DNA of 64,000 nt from an uncultured Bacillota bacterium (GTDB taxonomy: Bacteria > Bacillota > Clostridia > Peptostreptococcales > Anaerovoracaceae): the NCBI GenBank assembly GCA_949292945.1, contig CASFAX010000010.1:1-64000 (forward strand), given 5' to 3'. Position 1 is the first letter of the stretch. Every line of letters starts with the position of its first letter. Positions 1-8,348 of the stretch are shown piece after piece. The notes below the pieces were generated by a model. The model was not told where the DNA came from. It did not search any database and saw nothing but the letters and a program-made list of their open reading frames with translations. A program made the translations under genes and the position numbers.

Positions 1-20
1 ACAGTATTTCAAGGTTCTGG

Positions 21-248
21 CCTTAACAAAGTTAAGGTAAAACGAGCTTATTAATGGTGGAAGCCTTAACTGAAGCTCTCGCGGCATATATTTCATGCTA
101 CTCGCGGCTATTCTAGAGCAGTAAATTCCCAGTAATTGGCAATATCAGCTTTATTTTCACATCCGTATTCCACTTTTCACCTCTAATTTACATCCCGGTT
201 AAGTAAAAGTCCCTTGGATTATCACTTTGACCTTAACTTTGTTAAGGT
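21..248. repeat. Inverted pair of short palindromes
   Basis: CCTTAAC-AAA-GTTAAGG lies at 21-37 and CCTTAAC-TTT-GTTAAGG at 231-247. Each is a perfect palindrome with 7-bp arms, and the two are reverse complements of each other over 18 bases, so they form an inverted pair about 190 bp apart. I see no gene between them; the rest of 1-284 shows nothing I recognise. They could be operators, or ends of a small non-autonomous element. No T-run follows either one, so a terminator role is unlikely. Confidence 0.6.
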
Positions 249-284
249 CTAAGCTCTGCTTTACGGGCATTTTACATAACTGCA

Positions 285-316
285 ATATAAAAGAGCGGAA
301 GATTTCTCCTCCGCTC
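285..316 (-). terminator. Terminator behind the CWB2 surface protein
   Basis: On the minus strand GAGCGGA (310-316) pairs with TCCGCTC (293-299) and is followed by TTTTATA. It lies directly after the stop of the surface-protein gene at 331. Confidence 0.7.
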
Positions 317-330
317 GAATTGGTTTATGA

Positions 331-2995
331 TTATATTACTGCTTTAAGCACTTCATCTGGTATTGCAGCAGTTCCGCCTATCGCCTTTACTGTTCTTACC
401 CCTGCATCTTTGATGTATGAAGCTGCCAGATTAGTATTACGTTCATTTACAAGGAGCAGCGGTGCACCTTTACCGTCTCTTGAAAGGCCTGCAAGGACTC
501 CTCCTGTAAGTCCATCCGGAAAATCATCTCCTGATGCAAGATATGCTAAAGTGGATTTACCATAGAAAGTTTCTGCTATGAGAGCACTTGTTTCATATCT
601 GTCATCTCCGCCGAAGCGTGTAACATCGTATCCTGATAAACTGTTTTCAAACCTCTCACTTACTACTGCGTTGCCGCCCATGATGTAAACCTTGCCGCAT
701 TTAACGAGGTTTTGTTCGATGTAATTCCTTACATATGCCTCATTATTCTCGTTTACCACTAGAATCGGAGCTTTATTTTCGTGGGCAAATGCTGAAGCTG
801 ATAAGGCATCTGCGAACTCGCCGCTGTATGCTACTACTACTGCATTAAAGCTGGTTACGCCCAGCTCCTTTTTCAGCTGGTCTGCTACCTTTACAGCAGT
901 CTCGAAACGGTCATCGCCCGCTATGCGGGAAGTGGTGGCCGAAGGTTTTGATGGAGTAACAGGTTTAGGATTTTTCGTCCACTTTGCGTAAAGTGTTGTA
1001 TTCCCTTTTTACGATTTCAGTGTTGAAATCCCAAGGCTGTGTCAGCGATTCATCTTTGAACCAACCTGCAAACGTATAGCCCAATTTCGTCGGAGCAGCA
1101 GGTTCGGTTATTTTTTCACCATCCGCCACTATCTGAGACGAAATCGTGGTTCCGCCGTCGGTGCTAAACTCCACAGAATGACAGGTGAACTTGACAGTCA
1201 CCATCTTCTCTTCTGTTTTGCATGAATTCGGATTTCCGTCCTCAGTATATTCTACCGTAAATTCTATTTTCCCTTCGTAAGTTCCGGCTTTTGTTATGTT
1301 TTCCGGCAGAGCAAAGCTGATTTCTACGCCTTCATCACCTGCGTCGGTGAATATTGCAACCGGTTTGGAAGCTTCGTGTTTCTCGCCATTCACAAGCAGT
1401 GCAGATGTCAGCTCTTCATTGGTATCTTTATCAGTAAGAGTCACTGCCGCAGGTGCGGAAACTGTAACCTCTCCGCCATATCCAATATCAAATGGTTTAT
1501 TCTTATCAATAGCGACGGAAACCGTACTCTCATCCCCTGCCGTCATTGGTTCAGCAGGAATCGTGACCGTATACGTTGCGCTTTGAGTCATCGTGCTTTT
1601 ACCTACCGGCGAAGACTGCACAAAATACTCATTTTCAGGCCAATAGGTAGCTATATAATACAGTTTATTGGAATGGAGTCCTTCAAATGTATATGTTTCT
1701 CCTGTGACATCAATCCAGCCGGGATCATTAGGACCGGGCATATACTCAATCTCAGTAGTTGTACAAATATACTTCTGTCCTGGAACTGTATTGACGGTAA
1801 TGTTTCCAGCCTTAGCCTGCTTAATCACTGGTATCGTAGCTGCACGTATTCCTTTCATAACCTCTACTTTCTCTGTTTTCAAAAGCTCCTGATATAAGTT
1901 GGTAGCTTCTGCGGACATCACTATCCAATAAAAACGTCCTCCTTTAGGCGCTCCCTGGAGTTTCTGTGTTGTATCCTCATCTTCATACCATGTAATAGTT
2001 ACCTGTCCATTACCGCTATAGGTATAATTCAAGTTTATTGGATTCCCTGTCGCAAGTATTAGGTCGTCATCGAGAGTAATCGTTGCCGGCAATTTCTTAG
2101 TATCCGGTATAATTGTTCCGTCACCCGTCACTTTGATGTTTTCCGGCCAGGTAAAATCTTCTGGCAAATTAAGGGTTGTGCCACTGGGGATATTCAGCGT
2201 AATGCCGCTCGGAAACTCAACATCAGATGGCACGGTTGGATTTCCCCAAACTGTATAACTGCCATCACCGGAAGGACGGATACCTTGGCCGTTGCCTCCA
2301 TCGCCATATCCTTTGCCTCCGCCAATGTCTACTCCACTACCTGTACCAGAACCAGCTCCTCCAGAGATTTCTATGCTCCCTGTTGCTAGAATGATGACAG
2401 TTCCGCAGGCTTCTCCATAATCTGTTCCAGGGGCAGCATCGCCGCCAATACCGCTACCACCATATACGCTGTTTTAGCCACCGCCCGTGACAGATAATCC
2501 ACCACTTCCTTGGATAACAAGTGAAGCAGATTCTGGGACGTGAATACCGGATGCTCCATTATTATCTACGCCATTTCCGCCGGTCAATATATTATTCGTA
2601 TCATCATTCAAATTCAGTATAAGGTGAGCGCTCTCAGATACATCGATTGCATTTTTAGCAGAACCAGTTACAGTGCTATACGAGGGGGCAGTGATATTCA
2701 CCCCATTCAAGGTAATCTCCGCATTTCCATTTACTACAATTCGGTCAGAGGTCGGCTCCGTCTCCCCGCTGACCATGGAGATGGTGATATTCGCACCGTT
2801 GTTGACCGTCAGCACGCCGTCTGAGTAGATGTAGTCTATCCCCTGTTTACCGCCGGTCACTTCAAAAGCCCCGGCGGTAGCTCTTGTTTCCCCCTCAGCT
2901 GTCACGTTCACCGGTATCATTCCGAAGCAGAGCGCTGCCGTAAGTATGGTGCTGAGAAATCTCTTTGCCGCTTTACTTCTCGCTGTTTTCTTCAT
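331..2995 (-). pseudogene. Cell-wall-binding repeat (CWB2) surface protein, broken by a stop codon and a frameshift
   Basis: This was one gene for a secreted surface protein of about 887 residues. The start at 2995 is set by GGAGG just upstream; an in-frame ATG at 3010 lacks a site. The order of parts is: a signal peptide (MKKTARSKAAKRF, then a hydrophobic stretch), a beta-rich Gly/Asn region, an InlB-type repeat ending in GYTFAGW and WDFNTEIV, and two CWB2 units marked by TSRIAGDDRFETA and VTRFGGDDRYETSA. CWB2 domains anchor proteins non-covalently to the cell wall in clostridia. Two lesions break it. A TAA at 2474-2476 lies in frame: the 80 codons below it stay open and join the next part without a shift. 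One extra A in a run of five near 1010-1014 moves the frame, so that TLYAKWTKNPKP is read in another frame than the residues before it. Real decay or sequence error are both possible. Confidence 0.85.
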
Positions 2996-3026
2996 TTTCG
3001 CCTCCTTCATTTCTTTTCAGAGCAAA

Positions 3027-3073
3027 TAAAAAAGCACGCCGTGTCTTGCGTTTTTTCGCAAGGCACGACGTGC
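3027..3073 (-). terminator. Strong hairpin terminator just before the surface-protein start
   Basis: Arms 3034-3050 and 3057-3073 match in 15 of 17 positions around a six-base loop, and on the minus strand the hairpin is followed by TTTTTTATTT. It would end transcripts of the enzyme gene that stops at 3272. It lies only about 30 bp before the start codon of the surface protein, too close for a promoter in between. The surface-protein mRNA must therefore read through it, or it acts as an attenuator. Confidence 0.8.
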
Positions 3074-3271
3074 GCCGGTATTTTCACATATTAAATTAAA
3101 GGCACTAAAAAATGCCTGACTACCTAAGGTCTGGTTGGTTGGTTGTTGGTTGCAAAGGCTATGCCAGTTTTTGGTATTTTGCGTTCGCAGTGGTTTCTAC
3201 GGTTTTTCATGAATTCACCTTCCGTTTTGCAGGAACTGCAATCTTCCTCCTACAGCACTTCTTATGCTGTT

Positions 3272-4345
3272 CTACTGCGACTTTCCTCTCGCCGTTATCC
3301 GAAGTCTGTCGACTACTTTGTCGCCGCGGAAAAGGTACAAGTCGTCATAGAGATTTACCGTGGAACAGCAATGTCCCGGAATCACCTTGACTTTTTCACC
3401 GATTTCGAGATTAACAGACGAGTCGAATATCTTCATGTGCTCCTCGTTGACGCTGAACGTTCCGCTGACCTCCGTGCCGTCGAGCCGCACCACTGCGGGC
3501 TCATCCTGGTCTGTGCCAAGTCCTTTTACACCTACATCCAGTATGGTGAGATTGCCTTTTTTGCTTACGACCGTGGCGAGGACGTACAGGGAATTTTTAT
3601 ACGGGATATCCAGTTTGTTATAAGTGTTGTCCATGAAGAAATAGCTTCCCGCCTGGATTTCCGTGTAGAGTCCCTCTTCAGCTTTAATGTCTATGGTGCC
3701 TGTGCTGCCTCCAGATACGGTATTCACCCTGATGCCGGCATCGCCCAGGCGATTTATCAGGCTTCTCAGCTTTTCCGAATTGGCTTCCGTGGCTTCTTTT
3801 CTCTCGGCCTTTGTCAGCATGTGGGATACGTGACCTGCGTAAGCCTGAATCCCCTCGTATTCGATTCCCGGAAGCTTTTCGATTTCCGCTGCAAGTCTTA
3901 CGTACTCGTCTTCGCTTCTCACTCCGCAGCGGTTCATTCCTATATCGTACTCCACCAGGCAGTTAAGGCTGCTTCCCGCGTTTACAGCTGCCCGGGAAAT
4001 CTCCTTTGCGTTATCGATATCGTCTACACACACAGTAAGCCTGCACATTTTGGCGAGTATCGCAAGACGCGCGATTTTATCGGGCTCAACTATCTGATTT
4101 GCTATGAGTACGTCCTCTATTCCGCTGAATATAAGGTCTTCGGCCTCTGAAAGTTTGGCGCAGGTAATCCCCACTGCGCCCATTTCCATCTGCCTGTGAG
4201 CGATTGCGGCGCATTTGTGGGACTTGAAATGAGGGCGAAGCCTTGCCCGGCTTCCCTTCATCACCTCATTTGCAGTATCCATATTTTGATTCATCACCCC
4301 TTCATCGGCGATTAACGCCGGAGTGGGCAGACTCATGATTTTCAT
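3272..4345 (-). CDS. PLP enzyme of the D-threonine aldolase / D-serine dehydratase-like family
   Basis: This 357-residue protein has the fold-type III PLP barrel of alanine racemase followed by the D-serine dehydratase-like C-terminal domain. RPHFKSHK near residue 40 holds the lysine expected to bind PLP. PGHCCSTVNLYD near residue 325 carries the His and Cys that bind the metal in this family. Family members cleave or dehydrate D-beta-hydroxy amino acids such as D-threonine, D-serine or D-3-hydroxyaspartate; the substrate cannot be read from sequence. It is cytoplasmic, with no signal peptide. A strong terminator follows at 3027-3073. With the racemase at 17.4 kb and the D-aminopeptidases at 44-48 kb, it adds to a D-amino-acid theme. 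Confidence 0.85.
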   Translation of the reverse strand: MKIMSLPTPALIADEGVMNQNMDTANEVMKGSRARLRPHFKSHKCAAIAHRQMEMGAVGITCAKLSEAEDLIFSGIEDVLIANQIVEPDKIARLAILAKMCRLTVCVDDIDNAKEISRAAVNAGSSLNCLVEYDIGMNRCGVRSEDEYVRLAAEIEKLPGIEYEGIQAYAGHVSHMLTKAERKEATEANSEKLRSLINRLGDAGIRVNTVSGGSTGTIDIKAEEGLYTEIQAGSYFFMDNTYNKLDIPYKNSLYVLATVVSKKGNLTILDVGVKGLGTDQDEPAVVRLDGTEVSGTFSVNEEHMKIFDSSVNLEIGEKVKVIPGHCCSTVNLYDDLYLFRGDKVVDRLRITARGKSQ

Positions 4346-4407
4346 AACGTTTCTCCCGGCTTTTATACGCTACACGCTCTGCTCTCCCTTTGTCATAAAT
4401 CGGGCCG

Positions 4408-6054
4408 TTACTTGCCCGGCTTCCAGGAACTCTTAAGGTCCACTATGCGGTTAAACACCTTTTCGGTATCCGTGGTGAGCTTTGAGTCGGCCACGTAGTA
4501 ACCGTGACGGAAGAACTGGAATCTCTCTCCCGGCTTTGCCTCAGCAACGGACGGCTCGGCATATCCCCAGGTCTCCTCCACGGAGTTCGGGTTATTCACC
4601 AGATTTCCGTTTTCGTCCTCCACCATAAGGTATCCGTAGTTTCTAATCTTTACTTTAACTGCCGTGGCGGCGTCCACAAAGTGAATGGTTCCTTTTACCT
4701 TTCTTCCCTCAAAGCCTTCACCTGACTTTGTGGCAGGGTCGTAGGTGCAGAGCAGCTCTTTGATAGAGCCGTCCTCTTTTTTCACCACTTCGTTGCACTT
4801 TATGAAGTATGCGCCTTTGAAGCGAACCTCGTTGCCCGGGAACAGCCTGAAATACTTCTTTACCGGAACTTCCATAAAGTCCGCGCCGTCGACGTAAAGC
4901 TCTCTGGAGAAAGGAATCTTCCTCGTTCCCATCTCAGGAACCTCTTTGTTATTCTCAAGCTCCACCATTTCAGTCTGCCCTTCGGGATAGTTTGTTATGA
5001 CCACCTTAATCGGATTTTCCACAACATTGCGGCTTTCCACCTTCGTCTTAAGGTCTTCCCTGATGCAGTGCTCCAGAAGGGATATGTCAACCATGCTGTT
5101 GGCTTTGGAAACGCCTATTCTCTCGCAGAAATCCCTGATTGATTCAGGAGTGTAGCCTCTTCTTCTCAGGCCTGCGATAGTCGGCATTCTCGGGTCGTCC
5201 CATCCGTCTACCACGCCCTCGTCTACAAAGGCTTTAAGATAGCGCTTGCTCATCACCGTGTTGGTAAGGTTGAGTCTTGCGAATTCTATCTGCTGAGGCG
5301 GATTCTCCCAAAGTCCCACTTCTCTCAGAACCCAGTCGTAGAGAGGTCTGTGATCCTCGAATTCCAGGGAGCAGAGGGAGTGGGTTATTCCTTCTATGGC
5401 GTCCTCTATAGGGTGAGCAAAATCGTACATCGGGTAGATGCACCATTTGTCCCCGGTGTTGTGGTGAGGCGGTTCGTGAGCGATTCTGTATATTACAGGA
5501 TCTCTCATGTTTATGTTAGGCGAGGCCATGTCTATCTTCGCTCTGAGCACCCTCTCCCCGTCGGCAAACTTTCCCGCCTTCATGTCCTCAAAGAGCTTAA
5601 GGTTCTCCTCAACGCTCTGGTTTCTGCACGGGCTTTCCTTTCCCGGCTCTTTCAAGGTTCCTCTGTATTCCTTTATCTGCTCCGCCGTCAGGCTGTCCAC
5701 GTATGCCAGGCCTTTTTTTATCAAAATAACTGCAGCCTCGTACATCTGGTCAAAGTAGTTGGACGCCCAGAGAAGCTTCTCCCATTTAAAGCCCAGCCAC
5801 CTGATATCTTCCTCTATAGCGCTTACGTACTCCACGTCCTCTTTAACGGGATTGGTGTCGTCGTATCTCAGATTGCACTTTCCATGGTACTTTTCAGCTG
5901 TTCCGAAGTTTATGCAAATAGCCTTCGCATGGCCTATGTGAAGGTAGCCGTTAGGCTCCGGCGGAAAACGGGTGTAGACTTCCTTTCTCTTTCCGCTTTC
6001 AAGGTCAGCGTCTATTATGCTGTGAATAAAATTGGTTGAAGTAGCTTCGCTCAT
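4408..6054 (-). CDS. glnS: Glutaminyl-tRNA synthetase
   Basis: This class I aminoacyl-tRNA synthetase of 548 residues charges tRNA-Gln with glutamine. [16 protein letters not shown] near residue 30 contains the HIGH signature, VMSKRYL near 270 is the KMSKS-type loop, and the second half is the beta-barrel anticodon-binding region of GlnRS. The length is typical of bacterial GlnRS. GGAGGAAGAA lies just before the ATG. The downstream neighbour on the same strand is the D-amino-acid enzyme and the upstream one is a PsiE-like gene 15 bp away, so co-transcription with the latter is likely. Most Firmicutes make Gln-tRNA by the GatCAB route instead, so a direct GlnRS here is a lineage trait or an acquired gene. 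Confidence 0.95.
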   Translation of the reverse strand: MSEATSTNFIHSIIDADLESGKRKEVYTRFPPEPNGYLHIGHAKAICINFGTAEKYHGKCNLRYDDTNPVKEDVEYVSAIEEDIRWLGFKWEKLLWASNYFDQMYEAAVILIKKGLAYVDSLTAEQIKEYRGTLKEPGKESPCRNQSVEENLKLFEDMKAGKFADGERVLRAKIDMASPNINMRDPVIYRIAHEPPHHNTGDKWCIYPMYDFAHPIEDAIEGITHSLCSLEFEDHRPLYDWVLREVGLWENPPQQIEFARLNLTNTVMSKRYLKAFVDEGVVDGWDDPRMPTIAGLRRRGYTPESIRDFCERIGVSKANSMVDISLLEHCIREDLKTKVESRNVVENPIKVVITNYPEGQTEMVELENNKEVPEMGTRKIPFSRELYVDGADFMEVPVKKYFRLFPGNEVRFKGAYFIKCNEVVKKEDGSIKELLCTYDPATKSGEGFEGRKVKGTIHFVDAATAVKVKIRNYGYLMVEDENGNLVNNPNSVEETWGYAEPSVAEAKPGERFQFFRHGYYVADSKLTTDTEKVFNRIVDLKSSWKPGK

Positions 6055-6069
6055 TTCTTCCTCCTGCTT

Positions 6070-6501
6070 TTAAAAATCTTCGTGAAGTTCCTTTGCCTCG
6101 CTTTCCTTAAGGAAGAGGTACTTCCTCGCCGCAAAGAGTATGGCAATGGCTGTTACACCTATTATTATCTCCTTCATATGCAGGTGCTCCACTATCATCT
6201 GACGCGCGACTGCAAGCTGCATAACCTCTATAAGGTCAACGGCCCTCTGCCTCGTAAGCAGCTTTACAAATTCCAGTCCCACTATGAGGGCCAGAATATC
6301 GGCAAGAAACCGGGTAAATCCCTCCGGTTCCATATCACGCAGCGAATTATCAAATGCGACCTCGCCTATCAGGTTATACAGCATCACCAGTATAACCAGT
6401 ATGATGACTACCGAGGCTACAGCCTCTATGGTGTAGACCACTTTGCCGAAAAAAGTTCCCCAATAGCTTCTTCCCTTTGGAATTCCTTTTTTATTATCCA
6501 T
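6070..6501 (-). CDS. PsiE-like small membrane protein
   Basis: A 143-residue protein with about four hydrophobic segments (around residues 22-46, 68-85, a weaker one near 100, and 110-128) and a charged C-terminus. The pattern, with the segment ADILALIVGLEFVKLL, resembles the PsiE family first named for phosphate-starvation induction in Escherichia coli; its biochemical role is unknown. The start is supported by GGAGAG before the ATG. It sits 15 bp upstream of glnS and probably shares its transcript. I hold the family call with moderate confidence and make no functional claim. Confidence 0.65.
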   Translation of the reverse strand: MDNKKGIPKGRSYWGTFFGKVVYTIEAVASVVIILVILVMLYNLIGEVAFDNSLRDMEPEGFTRFLADILALIVGLEFVKLLTRQRAVDLIEVMQLAVARQMIVEHLHMKEIIIGVTAIAILFAARKYLFLKESEAKELHEDF

Positions 6502-6709
6502 ATTCTCTCTCCGAATTATTCATGCGGACTCCGGGCCGCCCGTCGTGCCCTCCCTGTCAAACGCATTCTACGGATAATTATACCATCTGAAAAGCTTTTC
6601 CACAACGGAAAAGGCGCATATTCAGGAGAAGTATGCGCCATTGGGTTTGCTGCATTGCCAGACTAGTGTATTCAAGTTGACGAGTTCATGGCGAGTTCAA
6701 TGAGCGGAC

Positions 6710-6925
6710 GAGTTCGACCTCAAGGCTTATTTTAATCTTTCTAGTAGAACGCTTTTTCGATAAATACGGCACTTTCAGACGAAAGGTCGAACAAAATCAG
6801 CAGCCTGCGGCGAAAATCACTTCAAAAGTTCGACTTCAAGTAGGTAAATTGCATTTAACATCGAAAAACCGTTCCACTAAATCGGCAGTTTTTGCCCCTG
6901 AAGTAGAACCCGGCTCGCAGGAACT
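6710..6925 (-). repeat. Intergenic repeat, family 2, copy D
   Basis: The gene-free stretch 6502-6945 holds a string of short inverted motifs built from GTTCGAC/GTCGAAC and ATCGAAAAA. An 18-base segment (6857-6874) occurs exactly, in reverse complement, at 25342-25359 in another intergenic region, and the sequence around both copies has the same style. There is no open reading frame with a ribosome site. It could be a non-coding mobile repeat or a structured element; the boundaries are approximate. Confidence 0.5.
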
Positions 6926-6945
6926 CGCCGCGTAAACCTTGTAGC

Positions 6946-7185
6946 TTATTTTTCATCGCTCTTATCGGTTATGAAAAAGTAATACTCCAGAAAAACGATG
7001 CACGTTACTATACAAAAAATTATCGCTCTGCGAGGAGTATAAAGCGAAAATATACCCTCCGTTACAGGCATACCGTAAAATATGTTAATAGCCATATTCA
7101 TTGCGATGAATATAAGATGAGGAACTACTGTGAAAACAAACATATATTTTAAAGCTCTCTTGAATCTCTTCTTGTTTCTGTCCAT
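6946..7185 (-). CDS. Small two-helix membrane protein, unknown function
   Basis: 79 residues from the ATG at 7185, chosen because AGGAGGGG lies 8-13 nt upstream; a longer frame from 7242 would place that site inside the coding part. The N-terminus is basic (MDRNKKRFKRALKY). Two hydrophobic segments follow (about 15-36 and 48-70), and the end is charged. I do not recognise a family. It stands alone between repeat-filled spacers. Confidence 0.55.
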   Translation of the reverse strand: MDRNKKRFKRALKYMFVFTVVPHLIFIAMNMAINIFYGMPVTEGIFSLYTPRRAIIFCIVTCIVFLEYYFFITDKSDEK

Positions 7186-7410
7186 GTCCTCTTCCCCTCC
7201 TGAATCAGATGAAATTTTCCACAGTATACCATATAGAAACACTTTTGAGGGAATTATTAAGCAGACTTAACCTTAACATTAAGAAAATTTAAGGAATATC
7301 TTTCGACAGGGCTTCCCAGTTCATCTCGGCCGTTAAACGATAAGTGAACAAAGTGGCACACGGAATATCGGCCTATATGCTGTTTCACACGTGAAGCGGC
7401 CGAGACTGTT

Positions 7411-7482
7411 CGGTGGCTGAACACCATCAGACCGCCCGATAACGGCCGGGAGCGCCTGGTGGCCGAACAGCACCAGACCGCC
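7411..7482 (-). repeat. Degenerate direct repeat behind the patatin gene
   Basis: In the 300-bp spacer 7186-7488, two GC-rich units lie directly after the patatin stop codon: 7411-7436 and 7457-7482, about 26 bases each and differing at a few positions (shared core CCAGACCGCC or CATCAGACCGCC). The remainder of the spacer holds short GGCCG-type inverted motifs and no convincing gene. Confidence 0.5.
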
Positions 7483-7488
7483 ACACGA

Positions 7489-8331
7489 CTACTTCTCCAG
7501 AAACTCCTTCAGTTTGTCGCCGTAGCTTTCGGTTACGTAATACCCTTCAAGGTACGCGTTCTTCAGCTTGTTTCTGTCCTTTTCAAGCCTGCCTACGCCC
7601 AGATCCTTTATTGGAGCGATTACGAATACATTGCCTTTCTGTTCCTCTTCATCGATGTAATCCAGGGTTTCGTTGTAGACGGTGTGGCGGCGCTTAAGGG
7701 CTTCTATCAGCTTCGGGTAGTCCTTGTACTTCGCTTTTACCAGAGGAATTGATTTGCTGGCTTTTTTGCGGTAGCCCCTTTCCCTGGTCAGAACCACTAT
7801 CACCTTGTCGCAGCCCATTTCCTGAGCGTGTCTTACAGGGATGGAATCGGAAAGTCCGCCGTCCATATACTTGTATCCGTTTTTATCTACCATCTTCGCA
7901 AAGAGGGGCAGGGACGCCGAGGCTGCTATCCAGTCCACATCTTCGAACATGTCCTTTATCTCAGGGTACTCGGACTCTCCCGTAATGCAGTTAAAAACTC
8001 CCACCTCAAACTTTATGCCCCGCTTCTTGAATCCGTCGTTATCGATAGGGGCAAGCTCCTCCGGAATTTTGTGGTACATGAACTCCTTTCCGAAGTAGTC
8101 GCCGGTCTTTAAGAGGCTCTGAACGCTTCCGTATCTGGGGTCGTCCATGTAGTCGGTGCAGACGGCGAAAGCTCTTCCTTTCTGCCCGCTGACGTAGCTG
8201 CACCCGTGACATGCCCCTGCGGACACGCCTATGACGTAATCTACCTTTATGTTGTTATCGAGAAGATATTCGATTACTCCTGCGGCAAAGATTCCTCTCA
8301 TTCCGCCGCCTTCAATTACCAGTCCTGTCAT
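7489..8331 (-). CDS. Patatin-like phospholipase family protein
   Basis: 280 residues. GGGMRGIF near residue 8 is the oxyanion-hole loop, GVSAG near residue 38 is the nucleophile elbow with the catalytic Ser, and DGGLSDSIP near 157 carries the Asp of the Ser-Asp dyad. Patatin-type enzymes hydrolyse acyl esters of phospholipids or other lipids in the cytoplasm or at the membrane. AAGGAAGGAATGAC precedes the start. It lies 17 bp downstream of addA on the same strand and may share its transcript. The substrate is unknown. Confidence 0.88.
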   Translation of the reverse strand: MTGLVIEGGGMRGIFAAGVIEYLLDNNIKVDYVIGVSAGACHGCSYVSGQKGRAFAVCTDYMDDPRYGSVQSLLKTGDYFGKEFMYHKIPEELAPIDNDGFKKRGIKFEVGVFNCITGESEYPEIKDMFEDVDWIAASASLPLFAKMVDKNGYKYMDGGLSDSIPVRHAQEMGCDKVIVVLTRERGYRKKASKSIPLVKAKYKDYPKLIEALKRRHTVYNETLDYIDEEEQKGNVFVIAPIKDLGVGRLEKDRNKLKNAYLEGYYVTESYGDKLKEFLEK

Positions 8332-8348
8332 TTTGTCATTCCTTCCTT

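Noticed and set aside
2474..2476. Recoding (selenocysteine or pyrrolysine) at the in-frame stop
   Set aside because: The codon is TAA, which neither system uses, and the gene has a second lesion, so decay or error is simpler.
3100..3200. Possible cyclic-di-GMP riboswitch before the surface-protein gene (GCAAAGGCTATGCC-like word)
   Set aside because: The word is on the plus strand, opposite to the gene, and the other conserved parts of the c-di-GMP-I motif are missing.
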